Shown here in pieces: positions 9,970 to 21,949 of a DNA stretch of 64,000 nt. Numbering within the stretch: position 1 is the first letter of the stretch; the number at the start of each line of letters is the position of its first letter. The notes beneath the pieces are model-generated. The model saw only the letters and a list, made by a program, of their open reading frames with translations. It did not search any database and was not told where the DNA came from. This stretch comes from Diphasiastrum complanatum (taxonomy: Eukaryota; Streptophyta; Lycopodiopsida; Lycopodiales; Lycopodiaceae). The position numbers and the translations under genes were made by a program. Where the stretch lies: positions 14,901,371-14,965,370 of the forward strand of contig CM055114.1 in assembly GCA_029204225.1 (NCBI GenBank), written 5' to 3'.

Positions 9970-10819
9970 TTACAATACTAAGGACTTGGAGATCAAGCCA
10001 AGATTTGATCTATGTCTTTCAAAGTCCTTCTTAGCTAGAGGCTTGGTGAGTAAATCTACATAACAATTTGAAGTTGATACATGCTCAAGGAGAATCTCAC
10101 CATCCATAACTTTTTCTCTTACATAGTAGTGTGCTACCTCTATGTGTTTACTTCTTGCATGGAAGATTGGATTACTTGCAAGATATTGGGCCGAGATGCT
10201 ATCACATTTGATGCAAGGTATTTCCTCCTCTTGAATGATGCCAAGCTCCACTAGTAATCTTTTGATCCAAATGACTTCCTTTGTTGTGATAGTCAAAGCC
10301 TTGTACTCAGCTTCACATGAGGATAAGGAGATAGTGTCTTGATTCTTAGATTGCCAAGAGACAAGATTACCTCCCAAAAATATTGTGTAAGCACTTGTGG
10401 ACTTTCTATCCACCTTATCACCTGCAAAATCCGAATCTGAAAAGGCAACAAGGCTTAAATCATGTCTTTTGAAACAAAGTCCATAGTATTGAGTAGATGC
10501 AACATATCTCAAGATCCTCGTCCCCTTTTTCCAATCATGGATCTTTGGATTTTGCATGCTTTGACTAAGCTTATGCACACTAAAACTAAGATCAGCCTAT
10601 TAGACTTCTAAAAAGTGTGATGTCCTCAAAGGATGCTTCATCACAAATTTTAGTGTCTTTAACATTAGACTCCATAGGAGTATCTATGCTTTTACAATCT
10701 CGCTTTTTAAACTTCTTAAGCATAGATCTTACGTAACTTTCTTGAGAAATGAAAGCTAAGTCATTAGAGATCTTAATCTCTAATCCAAGTACATGATGTA
10801 AAAATCCAAGATCTTGCAT
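9970..10819 (-). pseudogene. Copia RT C-terminus and RNase H, truncated
   Basis: Two same-strand open frames (10819-10592 and 10578-9970) cover the end of RT and the whole RNase H of a Ty1/copia Pol. Visible motifs are LGLEIKISNDLAFISQESYV, SDSDFAGD with KSTSAY, LSSCEAEYKAL, and HARSKHIEVAHYYVREKV followed by DLLTKPL. The two frames are separated by a frameshift near 10580-10592. The YVDD active site, the N-terminal RT, integrase and protease are absent: the sequence passes directly into gag near 10840, an internal deletion of a few kilobases compared with the intact copia at 50689-54657. It cannot encode an active polymerase. Confidence 0.85.
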
Positions 10820-10850
10820 TTTGAATTCCTTTCCTAAGGAGATCTTGGTA

Positions 10851-11627
10851 TCAACAAGTAATAACCTTGTACTTGTTCTTCTTCACATTGGATGTGCTTG
10901 GTTCCTTCTTGGATGTCTTCTCCATTGCTTTTGTGTTGTCCTTGGAGCTCTTGCCATTTTTCTTGTCTTTTCTCTTCTCCTTGGATTTGGTGAAGAGTGC
11001 TTGATCACTTCCTCCATCCTTGAGAGACAATCTCTCAAATCTTGCCACTCGAGTTTGATGCCTATGCTCCTCGGCTATCAAGACTCGTTGTAAGGCTTCT
11101 AAAGAGGGTAAGTCCTCTTTAATTGCATAAGATTGAACAATGGTATCAAAATCCTCACTTGATCCATTTAAAATAACTTGAACAATTTTTTTGGATTTGA
11201 TAGAATCATCTATGCAACAAAGATCTTTATGGAGATTCTTGACTCTAGAAACGTAGGACGAAGCACTTTCATCTTTTCTTTGAAAACTTTGAAAAATTAT
11301 ATTTCTTAGAGTAAGGACTCTTGAAGTGTTTTTAGACTCATAAATGGATTGAAGAGTACTCCATGCTTCTTGAGCATTGACACAAGAACTAATCTCTCTT
11401 AGAACTTCATTAGAGACATTTAGCTTCAAAACATGAAGAGCAACAAATGCTCTTTTCTTGAATTTGGAAATTTCTTGAGTATTAGTAGGCTCCTCCTCAT
11501 TCCCCTTCACTATATCTATTAGATCTTGAATTACAAAAATGGATTCTATCCTCACTTTCCATGTACCATAATTTGTAGAAGTGAGTCTCTCACTTTGTTC
11601 TAATAGATAAGATCCCATTGAAGTCAT
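10851..11627 (-). pseudogene. Copia gag (UBN2-type), C-terminally truncated
   Basis: A 258-codon frame starts MTSMGSYLLEQSERLTSTNY, with the usual 'NYGTWKVRIES' of copia gag near residue 20. AWSTLQSIYESKNTSRVLTL lies near 90-110, and a basic K/S-rich linker follows. It is clearly homologous to residues 1-250 of the gag-pol at 54657-52282. The frame ends at VKKNKYKVITC, just where the zinc knuckle (CxxCxxxxHxxxxC) should start, because the deletion joins it to RT sequence. It would yield at most a capsid-like protein without the nucleic-acid-binding knuckle. Confidence 0.85.
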
Positions 11628-11969
11628 GCCTAGAGAATTGATTTTGGCTTACTAAATGAATGTTTTCAGAGGATAAAAAATAATCAAATGTAAACTATTG
11701 ATCACTTGGAATCAAGTAACAAATGATTGAGAACTCAATGAAGGCCAAAAATGACAATTTCTAGGTGCTAGTCAAAATTTGCACTTTATTTTTCAAAGCA
11801 AAAGTGGATGAAGTAAATCTGAGTTCACACATGTGAAATAGCTTAAAAATTTCAGATTTATCATTTAGAAAGTTTCATCCATTCATAGGATCATAGATCC
11901 AGACAATGCTTCTTAGATTGAAGAAAATTGAAAAATAGTCAAAATTTGCTAGTACAGCCTTCAAGCATA

Positions 11970-12627
11970 ATTTCACACGTGTGAAACACTGTCTGAGTAC
12001 GGACCCCAACCTGAAAATCAAGTACACATTGATAGAACCTCAAAACAATCAAAACAAATGTAGACAAATGGAGAGAATCACTCAAAATTGCTTCCAAAAC
12101 CAAGATTGGTGTCTCACACTGATTATGGCCAAATGTGGCTCTATATATACAATAAGTGGGAGCTTGTGGTACTGATCATCCCTTTGATCCCACATGTGTG
12201 AAGGTGCTTTGTCATATGATGATTCATCATGCAAAACTGACACTTGGACAAAACCTTCTATTTTGAGCACTTTTGGTCCATTTTCCTTCTATTTGGAGAT
12301 CTACTTGAAAATCTTCTAGAAGTCGAAATTCATCTACTTCAGCTTATTCCACACATGTGAGCTGTCCTCTACACATGGGATGTGACACTAACCAAAGGAT
12401 GTGGCTCATGCAAGCAATAGATTGATGCCATGTATCATATGTCTAGAAAACTAGTTTTTGGCCATTTTAGCCACTAGAACTTGAATTAAATCATATGTAC
12501 AACCTATATGATTATGGTACATGACAATTACACTATTTTCACACGTGGAACAGGCTCCACACATATGTGTTTATCTATATACAAGATTTTTGGCCTCTAC
12601 CAAGCTTATTTTTGCATTTTTCACACT
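11970..12627 (-). mobile_element. LTR of element X (minus strand)
   Basis: On the minus strand it begins TGAAAAATGCAAAAATAAGC at about 12627, right after AGGAGGAG. It runs through the stretch with ACACATATGTGTGGAGCC and a TATA-like CTATATATA near 12140, to at least the palindrome TTCACACGTGTGAA at 11972-11985. It matches plus-strand copies at 36418-37076 (full) and 32160-32545 (truncated). Its far end is uncertain because copies diverge just past the palindrome. It could be the 3' LTR of the X copy above it and also serve the gag copy below it. Confidence 0.7.
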
Positions 12628-12639
12628 CCTCCTAAAAAA

Positions 12640-13965
12640 TCTAGCTTGGTAGATCTAGCTTGATGGAAAACATGATGATATTGAACTTGACTCCATGGGC
12701 TGAATTGGTCTTTGCTGGTTCAAAAGGTGTGAAGATCAGCCAATGAGCTTGATGTTGATCTGAAATCACCATATCCATGATAGTGCTTCTTTGATGTTGA
12801 CATCTTTGATGAACTTGAGAGCTTTGCACCATCCTAGCATCTTCAAAATTGATTCCTTCCAAATTTCATGTAGATGCTTGACTTTGAGGCTTGCTCCTTC
12901 TTCATGTGCATGCTCCTCCATGAGAAAATAAAGATTTCTTCTTGACTTATTAGGATCACAAAGATCTAACATCTGTTACCATGATCTAGAGAATTGGACT
13001 TATCCAAATTGGCAAGGCTATGCATGCTATAATAACAAAGTGTTTGCATCATATCTTCATGCTTGTTTACCATGCTAATCTCAGATCCAATGGGGCTAAA
13101 TACTTCATTATAGAGATAAGTGTCTTTAGAAGATGATTCACTTACTCTCATATAGAGTTTACAATTTGCCTCAACACAAATTTTCAAACTATGAGTGAAC
13201 AAATCACTTTCGCTCTTACATGACTCAAGAGCATACATTTGATGAAATAACCATTTGCTTTCTAATTGATTTAAAATCAATTTCAGCCTTTTAAGAACAT
13301 CATCTATGTTCTCAAGAGAGACTTCATACTCAACTAGTATGACTTTACTCCAATTGGAGATGCAATGATCTCACTAAAGCAAATTGATTTATCAAATGAC
13401 ATAATAGAAGTAAGTATGAGATGTATACCACATGAGATATGCTCCTCTTTCCCTTGAAATGTGAGCCACATGGAATCAACCATATTTCTTGAGTTTCTTT
13501 TTGGAATCACAACTTGAGAAGATCTCTCCTCCTCAATCCTTGGCACACTTGAACCTTGAGATGATTCCTTAAGATCCTCTTCATGGTGCTCCTTTTTTAT
13601 GGAAATCCGAGACCTCCATGTCTCATAATGATCACAACAACTATGACCACACAATATGCACTTCCTATGATTATCAAAATTACTTATGCTAGAAACATAA
13701 GTCCAAAAATCACCACAACTTGGCATGTTTTTTCTAAAATTGAAATCAAAAGGCATTTCCATCTCAATAAGGCTAACTAATTGCTTATAAATATAAGTGT
13801 CCACTTAGGATGCTTCACTTATTCCCATAAGAAGTTTACAACTTGCCTTTAAGATTGAAAACTTACAATTTTCATCTTTATGAATGAACACATCATTCAT
13901 GATCTTATTGAAACCAAAAGATCCTACATTATGAAGATATTTCCATTTCCTTGACTTCATAACTA
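12640..13965 (-). pseudogene. Internal region of element X, first copy (frameshifted)
   Basis: Homologous to 30900-32160 on the plus strand, but broken into at least three frames (13804-13334, 13280-12966, 12972-12641). Recognisable shared stretches include DTYIYKQLVSLIEMEMPFDF, FWTYVSSISNFDNHRKCILC, KSDLFTHSL-like segments and DPNKSRRNLYFLM. The region ends with ACCAAGCTAGAT, then a purine tract AGGAGGAG, then the X LTR. The same layout closes the intact copia at 50675. No known domain was recognised. Its product, if any, is unknown. Confidence 0.65.
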
Positions 13966-13987
13966 ATGTAAGCTTACAAGGAAAACA

Positions 13988-14475
13988 TACCTAACGTTGT
14001 GACCATAGTCATTTCTCTGACCATTAGGATAATGAAGGATAGTTGCTTACATGTAAAATGTAAATGTGAACCTAATACATTTCTTTTGCTCTTGTACTGA
14101 TAGTATGGCTTGTGCCCTGATACGGCTTCGTTAAAGGGCAGAATGTATTGCTTAAAATGATTGGGAAGATTGGACATATTTTTTATAAATACAATTTAGC
14201 TGATAAAGTAGTGAATCTTGTTTTGAACATGGATAACAATTGATGCTCAGCTATGACTCCTGTCTTCCTCACACGACTAACTTGTGCGGTTTTGTTGTGT
14301 GGGATGGTGGCAGGTAACAACTGGGTGTCTTAGAACTTGCTTCGCTATATGGTACTATGTACTGTTTTACTTTATACAACTGTATTTTTATCTGCTATGC
14401 TATAAATTGAAGGGTTCGAAGGATTTGGTCTTGACAAGTCAAGAGGGACTATGTGAAATCTTTTTACTGTCTCTC
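13988..14475 (+). repeat. Duplicated segment Q, copy 1
   Basis: About 490 bp closely matching 47141-47637 in the same orientation, from TACCTAACG to ACTATGTGAAATC. Copy 2 lies 250 bp downstream of segment P in gene orientation; copy 1 lies on the opposite strand relative to its P. A GGTGGCAG/GTAACAAC junction inside could be a splice donor. No protein was recognised. Confidence 0.85.
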
Positions 14476-14492
14476 TAGTATCTCTAATGCCA

Positions 14493-14545
14493 CCCCGGCT
14501 ACCCTTTGGCCGGGGTAGCACCAAACCTTTACCTTTACCTGTATT
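14493..14545. repeat. GC-rich stem-loop with TTTACC tail
   Basis: CCCCGGC (14493-14499) pairs with GCCGGGG (14509-14515), and GCTACCC pairs with GGGTAGC in a shifted alternative fold. Three CCTTTA-like units follow. It directly follows segment Q. Its nature is unknown; a SINE or RTE-like tail is one possibility. Confidence 0.4.
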
Positions 14546-14608
14546 TTATGGCTAACGAGGTCTGTTGTATGATGTAGTCCACATGATGGTTTCATGATGC
14601 GTTGACTC

Positions 14609-15232
14609 TTGGCTATGGGGAGCCCCTTCCTCCTCCGTCCTTTTGTTCAGACCATCATATGTTGCATGAAGAAAGTTGTTGAAGTTCACAATTTGATTAC
14701 TGTTTATGATATGACTACTTGTAATGCTGCTTGCCCGGATGATAAAATTCTTTGTCTTATTGATTTGATGTACATCATGGATTTGATCACTATTTATACG
14801 AATTTTATTAAAAGGAAGGAATCTCTTAGCATGATTGAGAAAATTTATATGGACCTCTCCAATTATGCTGAACGAATTGCTGCCGAGGAAAAATTTTGTA
14901 ATACGCATATTCGAAAAGTATTTCCTTGTCTGAAAAAAGAAAATGGTGACTCCTCTCTTGATACCCCTGTCCCTTCTACTACTCCTACTTCACCGCACCC
15001 TCTGATTTTTACTGAGGACCTTGATGAAGATAGTGCTTCTCAGTTAGAGTCTTTCTCACAAGAAATCTGTGATGTGAGAAATCAATCTGCCTTTGAATTT
15101 TTTCAAGCCAATAGTTGCCAAGTACCACTGGTACCTAGTCGTATCATTGAGTTTAAATATGCAAAAACTGCTTATAAACTTTGGAGCCTTCTCTCTGTCA
15201 ACTTCCTTGCACCTATCTCTATTGAACTCTAG
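14609..15232 (+). CDS. Unrecognised ORF, 207 codons
   Basis: The frame has balanced amino-acid use and several helix-like segments: VVEVHNLITVYDM, a charged middle (residues about 65-115), then a P/T/S-rich linker and an acidic stretch. Coding-like sequence continues after the TAG at 15230 in the same frame (ALAHLTNEEVQACKLAALHK) to about 15430, so the stop may be a disabling mutation. No family is recognised, and no signal peptide or zinc motif is seen. It lies between segment Q and a copia-type LTR, so it could be a captured host fragment or an accessory retroelement ORF. Confidence 0.35.
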   Translation: MAMGSPFLLRPFVQTIICCMKKVVEVHNLITVYDMTTCNAACPDDKILCLIDLMYIMDLITIYTNFIKRKESLSMIEKIYMDLSNYAERIAAEEKFCNTHIRKVFPCLKKENGDSSLDTPVPSTTPTSPHPLIFTEDLDEDSASQLESFSQEICDVRNQSAFEFFQANSCQVPLVPSRIIEFKYAKTAYKLWSLLSVNFLAPISIEL

Positions 15233-15439
15233 ATCGCTCTTGCTCATCTCACTAATGAAGAGGTCCAAGCTTGCAAGCTTGCTGCTTTGCATAAGAATCC
15301 TTCTTTTAATACTCCTATTGCCTTTGATACTGTTATCAAGATGAGCAAATTTGAACCTTCAAGGTGTCCTTTTGAGCAGACCTGGGCTAGGATTAGAGGC
15401 CATTTTGACACTGGCTTTTTTCAAAAAGTGTTTATTGAA

Positions 15440-16470
15440 TATATTTTAAACTAATATAACTTCAAAAAGTTTATCTCTAAGTCTAAAATGAGTTTTGGCC
15501 TCTTATTGACAATTTACCAAAATATGACTAAACTAGACTAAACTAGTTGAAATCTCTCACACTCCCTCTTCAACTAGTTTTGGCATAGTTTTGACAATAG
15601 AACTTTGATCCAACTTTATAATGATATCCATCCTAAGTATAGATCTCCTTTTTAAGGTTCTAAAGTATCTTTCATAATTGATATAGAGAATAGTGTCCAA
15701 ATTGGATGCTTCACTATTTCTTACATCAATTTTACACATCAAGATATAACTAGAACATGAAGAACCAAATATAATGTGAATGAAATGACTTTGAACTCTC
15801 TGGAAAATTACAGCAACCAAACAATAAATGTGAGTGATGACCATTTGCTTGCTTGTCTCCTCCAACTTTGTCCTTTCTTGATATGTCTCCACCATAAAAC
15901 TCCATGAATGAGCTTCCATTTCCATCTTGCCACAAGAAACTATCAAACCTTGGAAATCCATGAGTAGGTGAGTACATTAATGATGTAGATCTAGCACCAC
16001 ATGACTCCATAAACCAAGTAGGTTGCACTAGTCCATCTTCAAGATCTACTTGACACAAAAAAATGACCATGAATTCACCAAAAATTGACAATCTCCAAGT
16101 ATTGGCACCAAGTACCTCAACGCTTGAGAACTTAGCCATGGATGAGTGACATAATGAACCTCCAATAGCTTCATTTCCAACTGCAAAACCATCCAAGAAC
16201 GCTAGTACAACTCCAACAATAAGATATTGCAAGATAATGTAGCTAGTTTGTCCATATATTGACAATTTGCACACATCCACATGAAATAGCTCAAACATGA
16301 GATAGAACAAGTAAACTAAACTGGAACAACACTTCCTTGCTGCTACTTTGACCTTACTTGAGTCTTTAATAAGCTGCAAAAACAGATCCATAACATCTTT
16401 GCCAATTACCTCTCCTTTGATGCTCTTGACTAGCTCCAAATTGCCACCTTTCCTTTTGTGTTGTTGAAGC
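15440..16470 (-). mobile_element. Copia-like 3' end: internal region, polypurine tract and LTR start
   Basis: On the minus strand a purine tract GAAGAGGGAG (15571-15562) is followed by TGTGAGAGATTTC at 15561, the expected start of a 3' LTR. That LTR continues down to about 15440 before similarity is lost. Upstream (15570-16470) are two overlapping open frames (16439-15750 and 15961-15557) with no recognised domain. The arrangement is like element X, but the proteins do not resemble X by eye. Confidence 0.45.
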
Positions 16471-16723
16471 CCTTTGAGACCAACCTCTTGATCTTCCTCT
16501 TGACCATCAAATTAATTGAACAAACTTTTTTTTTCAGATCCATTACTTGCTTTTACAGTATGAAAATCATGAGAACCAATATCCACTTGCATAGCATCAT
16601 CTACACAAGAAAATTCTCCAAAATAAAGGAAGAAATTTTAGAATTATAATGCAAGGATGAGACTTCCTGTAGAAACGAGTACGGCTACCCGCCATATTGG
16701 TGTAGTTTTGTAAAGCATCGTAC

Positions 16724-16796
16724 CTGAATGATAGACGAAGTCATCTCTTGCAAATTATCCATCTTCAGCTAGCTGTTTTAACAAATCACCTACGTG
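16724..16796 (-). other. Candidate first coding exon (MDNLQEMTSSIIQ), copy 1
   Basis: On the minus strand, an acceptor (TTCTAG) ends at 16797. A 34-bp leader follows, then ATG at 16762, 13 codons, and a CAG/GTACGA donor after 16724. Copy 2 has the same structure with S for L at residue 4. The downstream coding exons were not identified, so the product is unknown. Confidence 0.5.
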
Positions 16797-17815
16797 CTAG
16801 AAGAATCCAACCGAAAGTATTGTGTTAAGCGTATAGTACTTATATCTCCCTCATAGTCTTTAGCAATAGTTAACCCATCATTTAGCCGCAGATTACTAGC
16901 TATCATTCAATTTTATTCAGGAGCAATTGCTTCCCCACAATACCCACATCATACAAATATTCATGTTCTGTGCATACGTCTTCTCAGGAAGAAACACTAG
17001 CACCAAGCTTCTTTTACGTTTACACTTCTTAGAAGTCATTTTACTCTTAATCAGAGGCAACGAACTATCATACAATCATAGCAATCATCCAGAGCACCCA
17101 ATCATAGCAAGCTACAGCCAATGGAGTAGCAGGAATGCTCTTATCAATAACATATATGTATCCATCAGTGTTATCTCTGGAAACCATAAGCAAGGCCAGC
17201 GGTCCATCGCACTTTCTCAATCCTTACATGCTGTAAAATGCGTGGACATAAGTATGCATGCAAGGCCATGCTTCATCGCTATAGTAACATGGATTTCACA
17301 CTAAAAAAGGAGCGCTGGCCAGCGGCCCATTTCGCTATACAGATAGCGCTGGCCAACGACTTCTTATCAACAAAAAACAATGCTATTTATGGTATACACC
17401 TGGATCGCTATCCAGTGCCAACTAAAAGTCAATTCTTGGTAGAAAAAAAACCTGTAAAGGTGCCCACTATTGCTCCTTGAGGTAGCGTTTGCTTGTAAGA
17501 ATGCCAAATCATAGTTTTGCAAGTCACAACTTGCTACTACACAACGGTAATCACAGCAAGTTGTAAGCATCCATTCATAATCATAAAGCATAGTACACAA
17601 CCTTTAGTATCAACGAGCTAGCATTCCATCATATCGTTCTCACCTTAGGTTGCAGTATCGTTCACACGATTGCACATCCCGTAGCATTCATGAGTATTCC
17701 TCTTCGATTGCAATCACCGTACAGAAAAGCACCAGTAGAGCAGGGTTGAAGGAGAGAGAGAGAAACAAAGCAAGAAAGTATGAGGGAAAGTGAATAAAGT
17801 TTTGTGACTTCCCTC

Positions 17816-17821
17816 TTTATA
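17816..17821 (-). promoter_or_regulatory. TATA box of segment P, copy 1
   Basis: TATAAA on the minus strand (GCTATAAAGAGGGAAGTCAC context), identical in copy 2 at 45597-45602. It lies upstream of the CT-rich leader. Confidence 0.6.
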
Positions 17822-18089
17822 GCACCAGAGGACACTTAGGTGTACTAAGTGGAAATTGCTACTCACCGTTAGATTGACTGTTCAAAATGTGCACAGATCT
17901 TGGCCCTTGGAAAGACTATCAACTTTCCCACAATTTAAAAAAAAAAAACGTTTTTTCATAAGTGGGGTCTTCTATCATAGCATGGCATTTTTCTTACGCC
18001 CCGACAAGTAAATAGGGTTAGTACATGACATTTGCATTCTACAGAGGTCTGCGAAGCAAGTAGAGTGATATATGTACGTAACAGAGCCC

Positions 18090-18197
<108 letters not shown>

Positions 18198-18199
18198 AT

Positions 18200-19489
18200 C
18201 CCTCCACCGATTTCTTTGTCAAAGCAACCAGGTTTATAACATTTATGAGGGCGAGCAGGGAGCAGTAAATAGACTCACTTTTTGAAGCTTAAATCAGCTA
18301 TTTTTTCCTAGTTTTCTTATCCATATGATGCAAGAAGCATTCAAGCCTTCTATTCTACCATTACTTTGCAGATTACAGATGCTTTCAGGGCGGTTACACA
18401 ACTGCTTTACATTCATATATGCATAAGCAAGCTATTCTTATAGATTTACACATTGTAGGCTTCCTAAAGGCTGAAAAACAGGGTAGATGCTACCCATTTT
18501 TTTTCAAAAACCCTGATTTGTAGGAGCCTATCTTTATTTACAGAATAGGCAATCATGTAGATCATACCGTCTGTATGATGGCTGTACTGATTCACAAAAG
18601 CCTACAAAATTCTGTTAGTTTGCCAAAAAATCTAGCATGAACCTGTGAATCACCAAGAAACCACCATGCAAATCCTGTAAGGAACCACCATCACTCATAG
18701 CCAGTGATTAGTCTTTTTTGTGCCTCTTTTCTTGTTTTTTTTTTCAGATTTGAGCCAAAACTAGTTCAATAAAATGCAAAAGACAGCTAACAAAACCATC
18801 TAAACCACTGTTTGAAGAACAAAAAGCCATAAAAACCAATATAAAGTCCTCAATCCAAGGATCATATTCTAAGCATGCCAATCACAAGCAACACGAGGGA
18901 ACCTGATGGTGGACAAACCAACCCAACCAAACCTAGATCGAATGGATCTAGCCCCTAAGCTATGGATCAATCACTCGGAGAGGAATGAGGCATCACACCA
19001 TCATTTCCTCTAATTGAACCCGTTGCTATCAAAAAAGTGCTCTTCATAAAGTAATCGACAACATAAGTGATTCAAGAAAACCGAAATTCACTTCCTAAAT
19101 ACCAGTTTGAAGTGCTTGAAAAACCAAATTGATTGTATACCTGGTAGTACACATACCACAAAATCGATTATACTTCAAAAAAGAAATTTATAGGAAGAGG
19201 AAGTTGAATTTTCACCACTTGTTGCTTACTCCATCATTTTCTCAAAAGTATGTCAAAATTCCATATCACACAACGGAAAAGCTATTCTTGCACAAAAGCT
19301 GTCAATCACCATGCTGAAGCTCCATAGGTCCAATTAGAGCACCTAAAACTTAACAAGGTTATTAATTCCATTTATGGCCTAGTTCAGAATGATGTGGCAT
19401 AACTAATAATCTTGTACACTAGAGTACCGGATATCCAAGTCTAAGATTATGCCAAATCCTATATACAGGACATGGACGTAACAATATTG
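18200..19489. other. No gene; short LTR-like fragment
   Basis: Mostly unassignable. About 18833-18965 resembles 38574-38700 (shared ACCAATATAAAG and a CCTAGATC...GGATCTAGCCCC stretch), the 3' part of a minus-strand LTR. Confidence 0.4.
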
Positions 19490-19726
19490 CTAGAATGGTT
19501 GTGGAATCAGATCCTTATCGACATGAAACATATACTCATCCTCTCTTGTTATGGTCAAGGTAATGTTCTCGTTCAGCTTCTCTTAGCCATCCTTGGTTCT
19601 CAATTGTATATCCTCTTTAAATGCTGGGTAGTTCTCCTCAACTTCTAGATAAAATAGGTTTGAGATCGATGATTCATTCACTTGAAAAGCTTTCTTCCAT
19701 TCTTCACATAACGTCTTTGATTTTGG
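19490..19726 (-). pseudogene. Unrecognised coding-like stretch with one stop
   Basis: One minus-strand frame from 19726 reads about 78 codons with a single internal stop and natural composition (segments CEEWKKAFQVNESSISNLFY and NENITLTITREDEYMFHV). No family was recognised, and no exon boundaries are evident. It may be an exon fragment of a host gene or chance. Confidence 0.25.
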
Positions 19727-19729
19727 TCA

Positions 19730-21949
19730 CAGTTAACCCTGAGGGATATAGGTCCAATCTCGTTCACATGGTCATTTCAATGTCATTCAATTGACTTTCT
19801 ACCCCTATGATGTCCTTGGTTCTTTTTAAGTTATTGCATTACGGGTAGCTTGCTTGGTATAGAAGTCAAGAATATATGGACAAGTCAGACATGCACGCTA
19901 GTAAAGTTTTTCTCGAGGAATGTATCTTCTCATGTCAACATAACTCGTGGTTCTTGAGGGTCAGGTCAACATGCTCTCGGTCCCTTCCCGACATATATTC
20001 ATGTTAACTCATAGGGGTGTATTTCAATTTATGAGATAATTTGTCAAACACAGGCCCTAGTTGATTTGCTACTTTTACGGGAGATAGTGAAAACGACAAC
20101 TCATAGTATAAATGATTTTCACCATGTAAACTTTGAGTTCATGTAGTAATATTGTTCTGAGGTTGAGTGCTCGACTTTCCTTGTTGTGCTCAGGGGACCG
20201 ACACACCTTGTTTGCTAGGTGTCTGGGTGCTCGCCTCCCAAGGTTTGCATGTTTCAACAGATGGCCTGGGTGGGGTGCTCTAGATAATGTCGAGACAGAT
20301 TCATTCATTTCTAGCTCGAGATGTGTGTTTCACCCTCACCGAGTATATTGTCGCCTTTGTGTTTCAAAAGGGTCGACGAGGATTTTACAACAACAAGAGA
20401 GAAAATTGTATACACACAACTTATGACAGGCATACAGGCACCACTAGTTACTTCGACTTATGAGTACTATAATTCCGTCAAATACCAAACATGCATGGAA
20501 TTATTAAGTACACATTGTTATGAGCCAATAAGCAAAAGAAAATAACTTCACTAAATTTTTCTAAGCCATAATCAACAATTAGAATTCTATCAATTGAACG
20601 TCAGATTATTTCCAAATGCCAAAGGTGAATATGAATGCTGCAAAACTTATTATTACCAAATCATAATCATCCAAGAAAATGTGTGGGATGTAGGCGTGCC
20701 GGTGTGCCATTATGGCTAACTGCTTGTGATGGAAGTAATGATACGCTTACTTTCTTCTCTCTATGACATTTTGCATACATGATATAATCGCAACATTTAT
20801 GATGGCTAGACTCAATAGCCAAGACCCGATTGTGACTAAGGCCTCATGGTACATCTAGGATCTGGAAGATTAGTTGTGTTGGAGCTATGATAATAGCAGG
20901 CTATTTTGTTGGAAGCTTGGATGTCTGCTTTCTAACCGGTTTCTTTTTCTTTCTCTATTAGAGATAACTACACATGGTTATGCATAGATTGCAAGAGAAG
21001 TGTATAATCCAACATTTCTTTCAGAAAATCCATTGTTGGCAATTATGGGCTATTGCAAACAATGGAAGGTAGGGCATAATAGCTTTTCACATTTTGAACT
21101 TCTCCAGAGTTTTAGGTAGTATATGCAAATGCTTGGACTAATATCCTCATTTTTTCTGGGAGTGGGTTATTTCAGTTGGCCCAATACAAGTATGCAAAAC
21201 CAGTTTCAAAGCCAGAATGATACTTAGTATCTACATCAAAGGAGAAATCTTTGAATTGTAAGCTCAACACCTGGGATTAGTCTTCAACAATGGTAGTTCT
21301 CACAGACTGTTTCTCACAAAATGCCTTGACACAAAGTGCCATTACTCAAGGAGGACACTTCACTCATGTTCACCTCATTCTTACTCAAGGGGTCTTAACT
21401 AGCAAGTTATTTTCCAATTGAGGTTATGCCTCTCTCATGTTGGATTTATCTCCTTTACTCTCCCAAATTTAATGTTAATCTGCCTCCATTCATGCTGCTG
21501 TATTTTACTTGTGTTGTCGCACAATCTGCATATTTACATGTAAAATTAGACAGGCGAAAAAGATGACATTATGTTCTTACACATGATTTGTGACAGGCGA
21601 AAAAGACGACACTGCCCTACAAATGCTAAAGGTGCTCTTATAGAAAAGCGAAGGTATCTTGTAAATCAATTTTTAAGGCATTTGTCAGAGTGTCGCATTT
21701 TTCGCATTTTCATCAAAGCTAATTTTAGTGAAGGCCGACGTCACGGCCTCCTCACGCTCATCCCATGCACTGTGCAATCAGCTTTGACAATGACAGCAGC
21801 CACCCATGATCTCCCACAAACAACACATCCACTTTTGTACTTTCTTCATCTGCACACCTGTAACATTATGCATATATTAAATACCATCTGCGTATTCAAC
21901 AGAGTGTGAAACATAACAACATCAGAGCGAAACATCATAGATAATTAGA
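19730..21949. other. No assignable gene
   Basis: Long stretch without recognised motifs. A short direct repeat, GACAGGCGAAAAAGAYGAC, occurs at about 21550 and 21594. The frame 21571-21909 begins inside it and shows no domain. Confidence 0.45.

Noticed and set aside
14493-14545. Helitron 3' end (hairpin near a terminus)
   Set aside because: No CTRR terminus follows the hairpin at the right distance, and no TC 5' end was found.
16927-17304. 125-codon frame conserved in both P copies (also 46597-46181)
   Set aside because: It is antisense to the leader intron, has no recognised domain, and its conservation is explained by recent duplication of the DNA.
20133-20426. 97-codon frame with many C and R residues
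   Set aside because: Composition is odd; the DNA resembles decayed GC-rich repeats (GGTGTCTGGGTGCTCGCC). No family match by eye.
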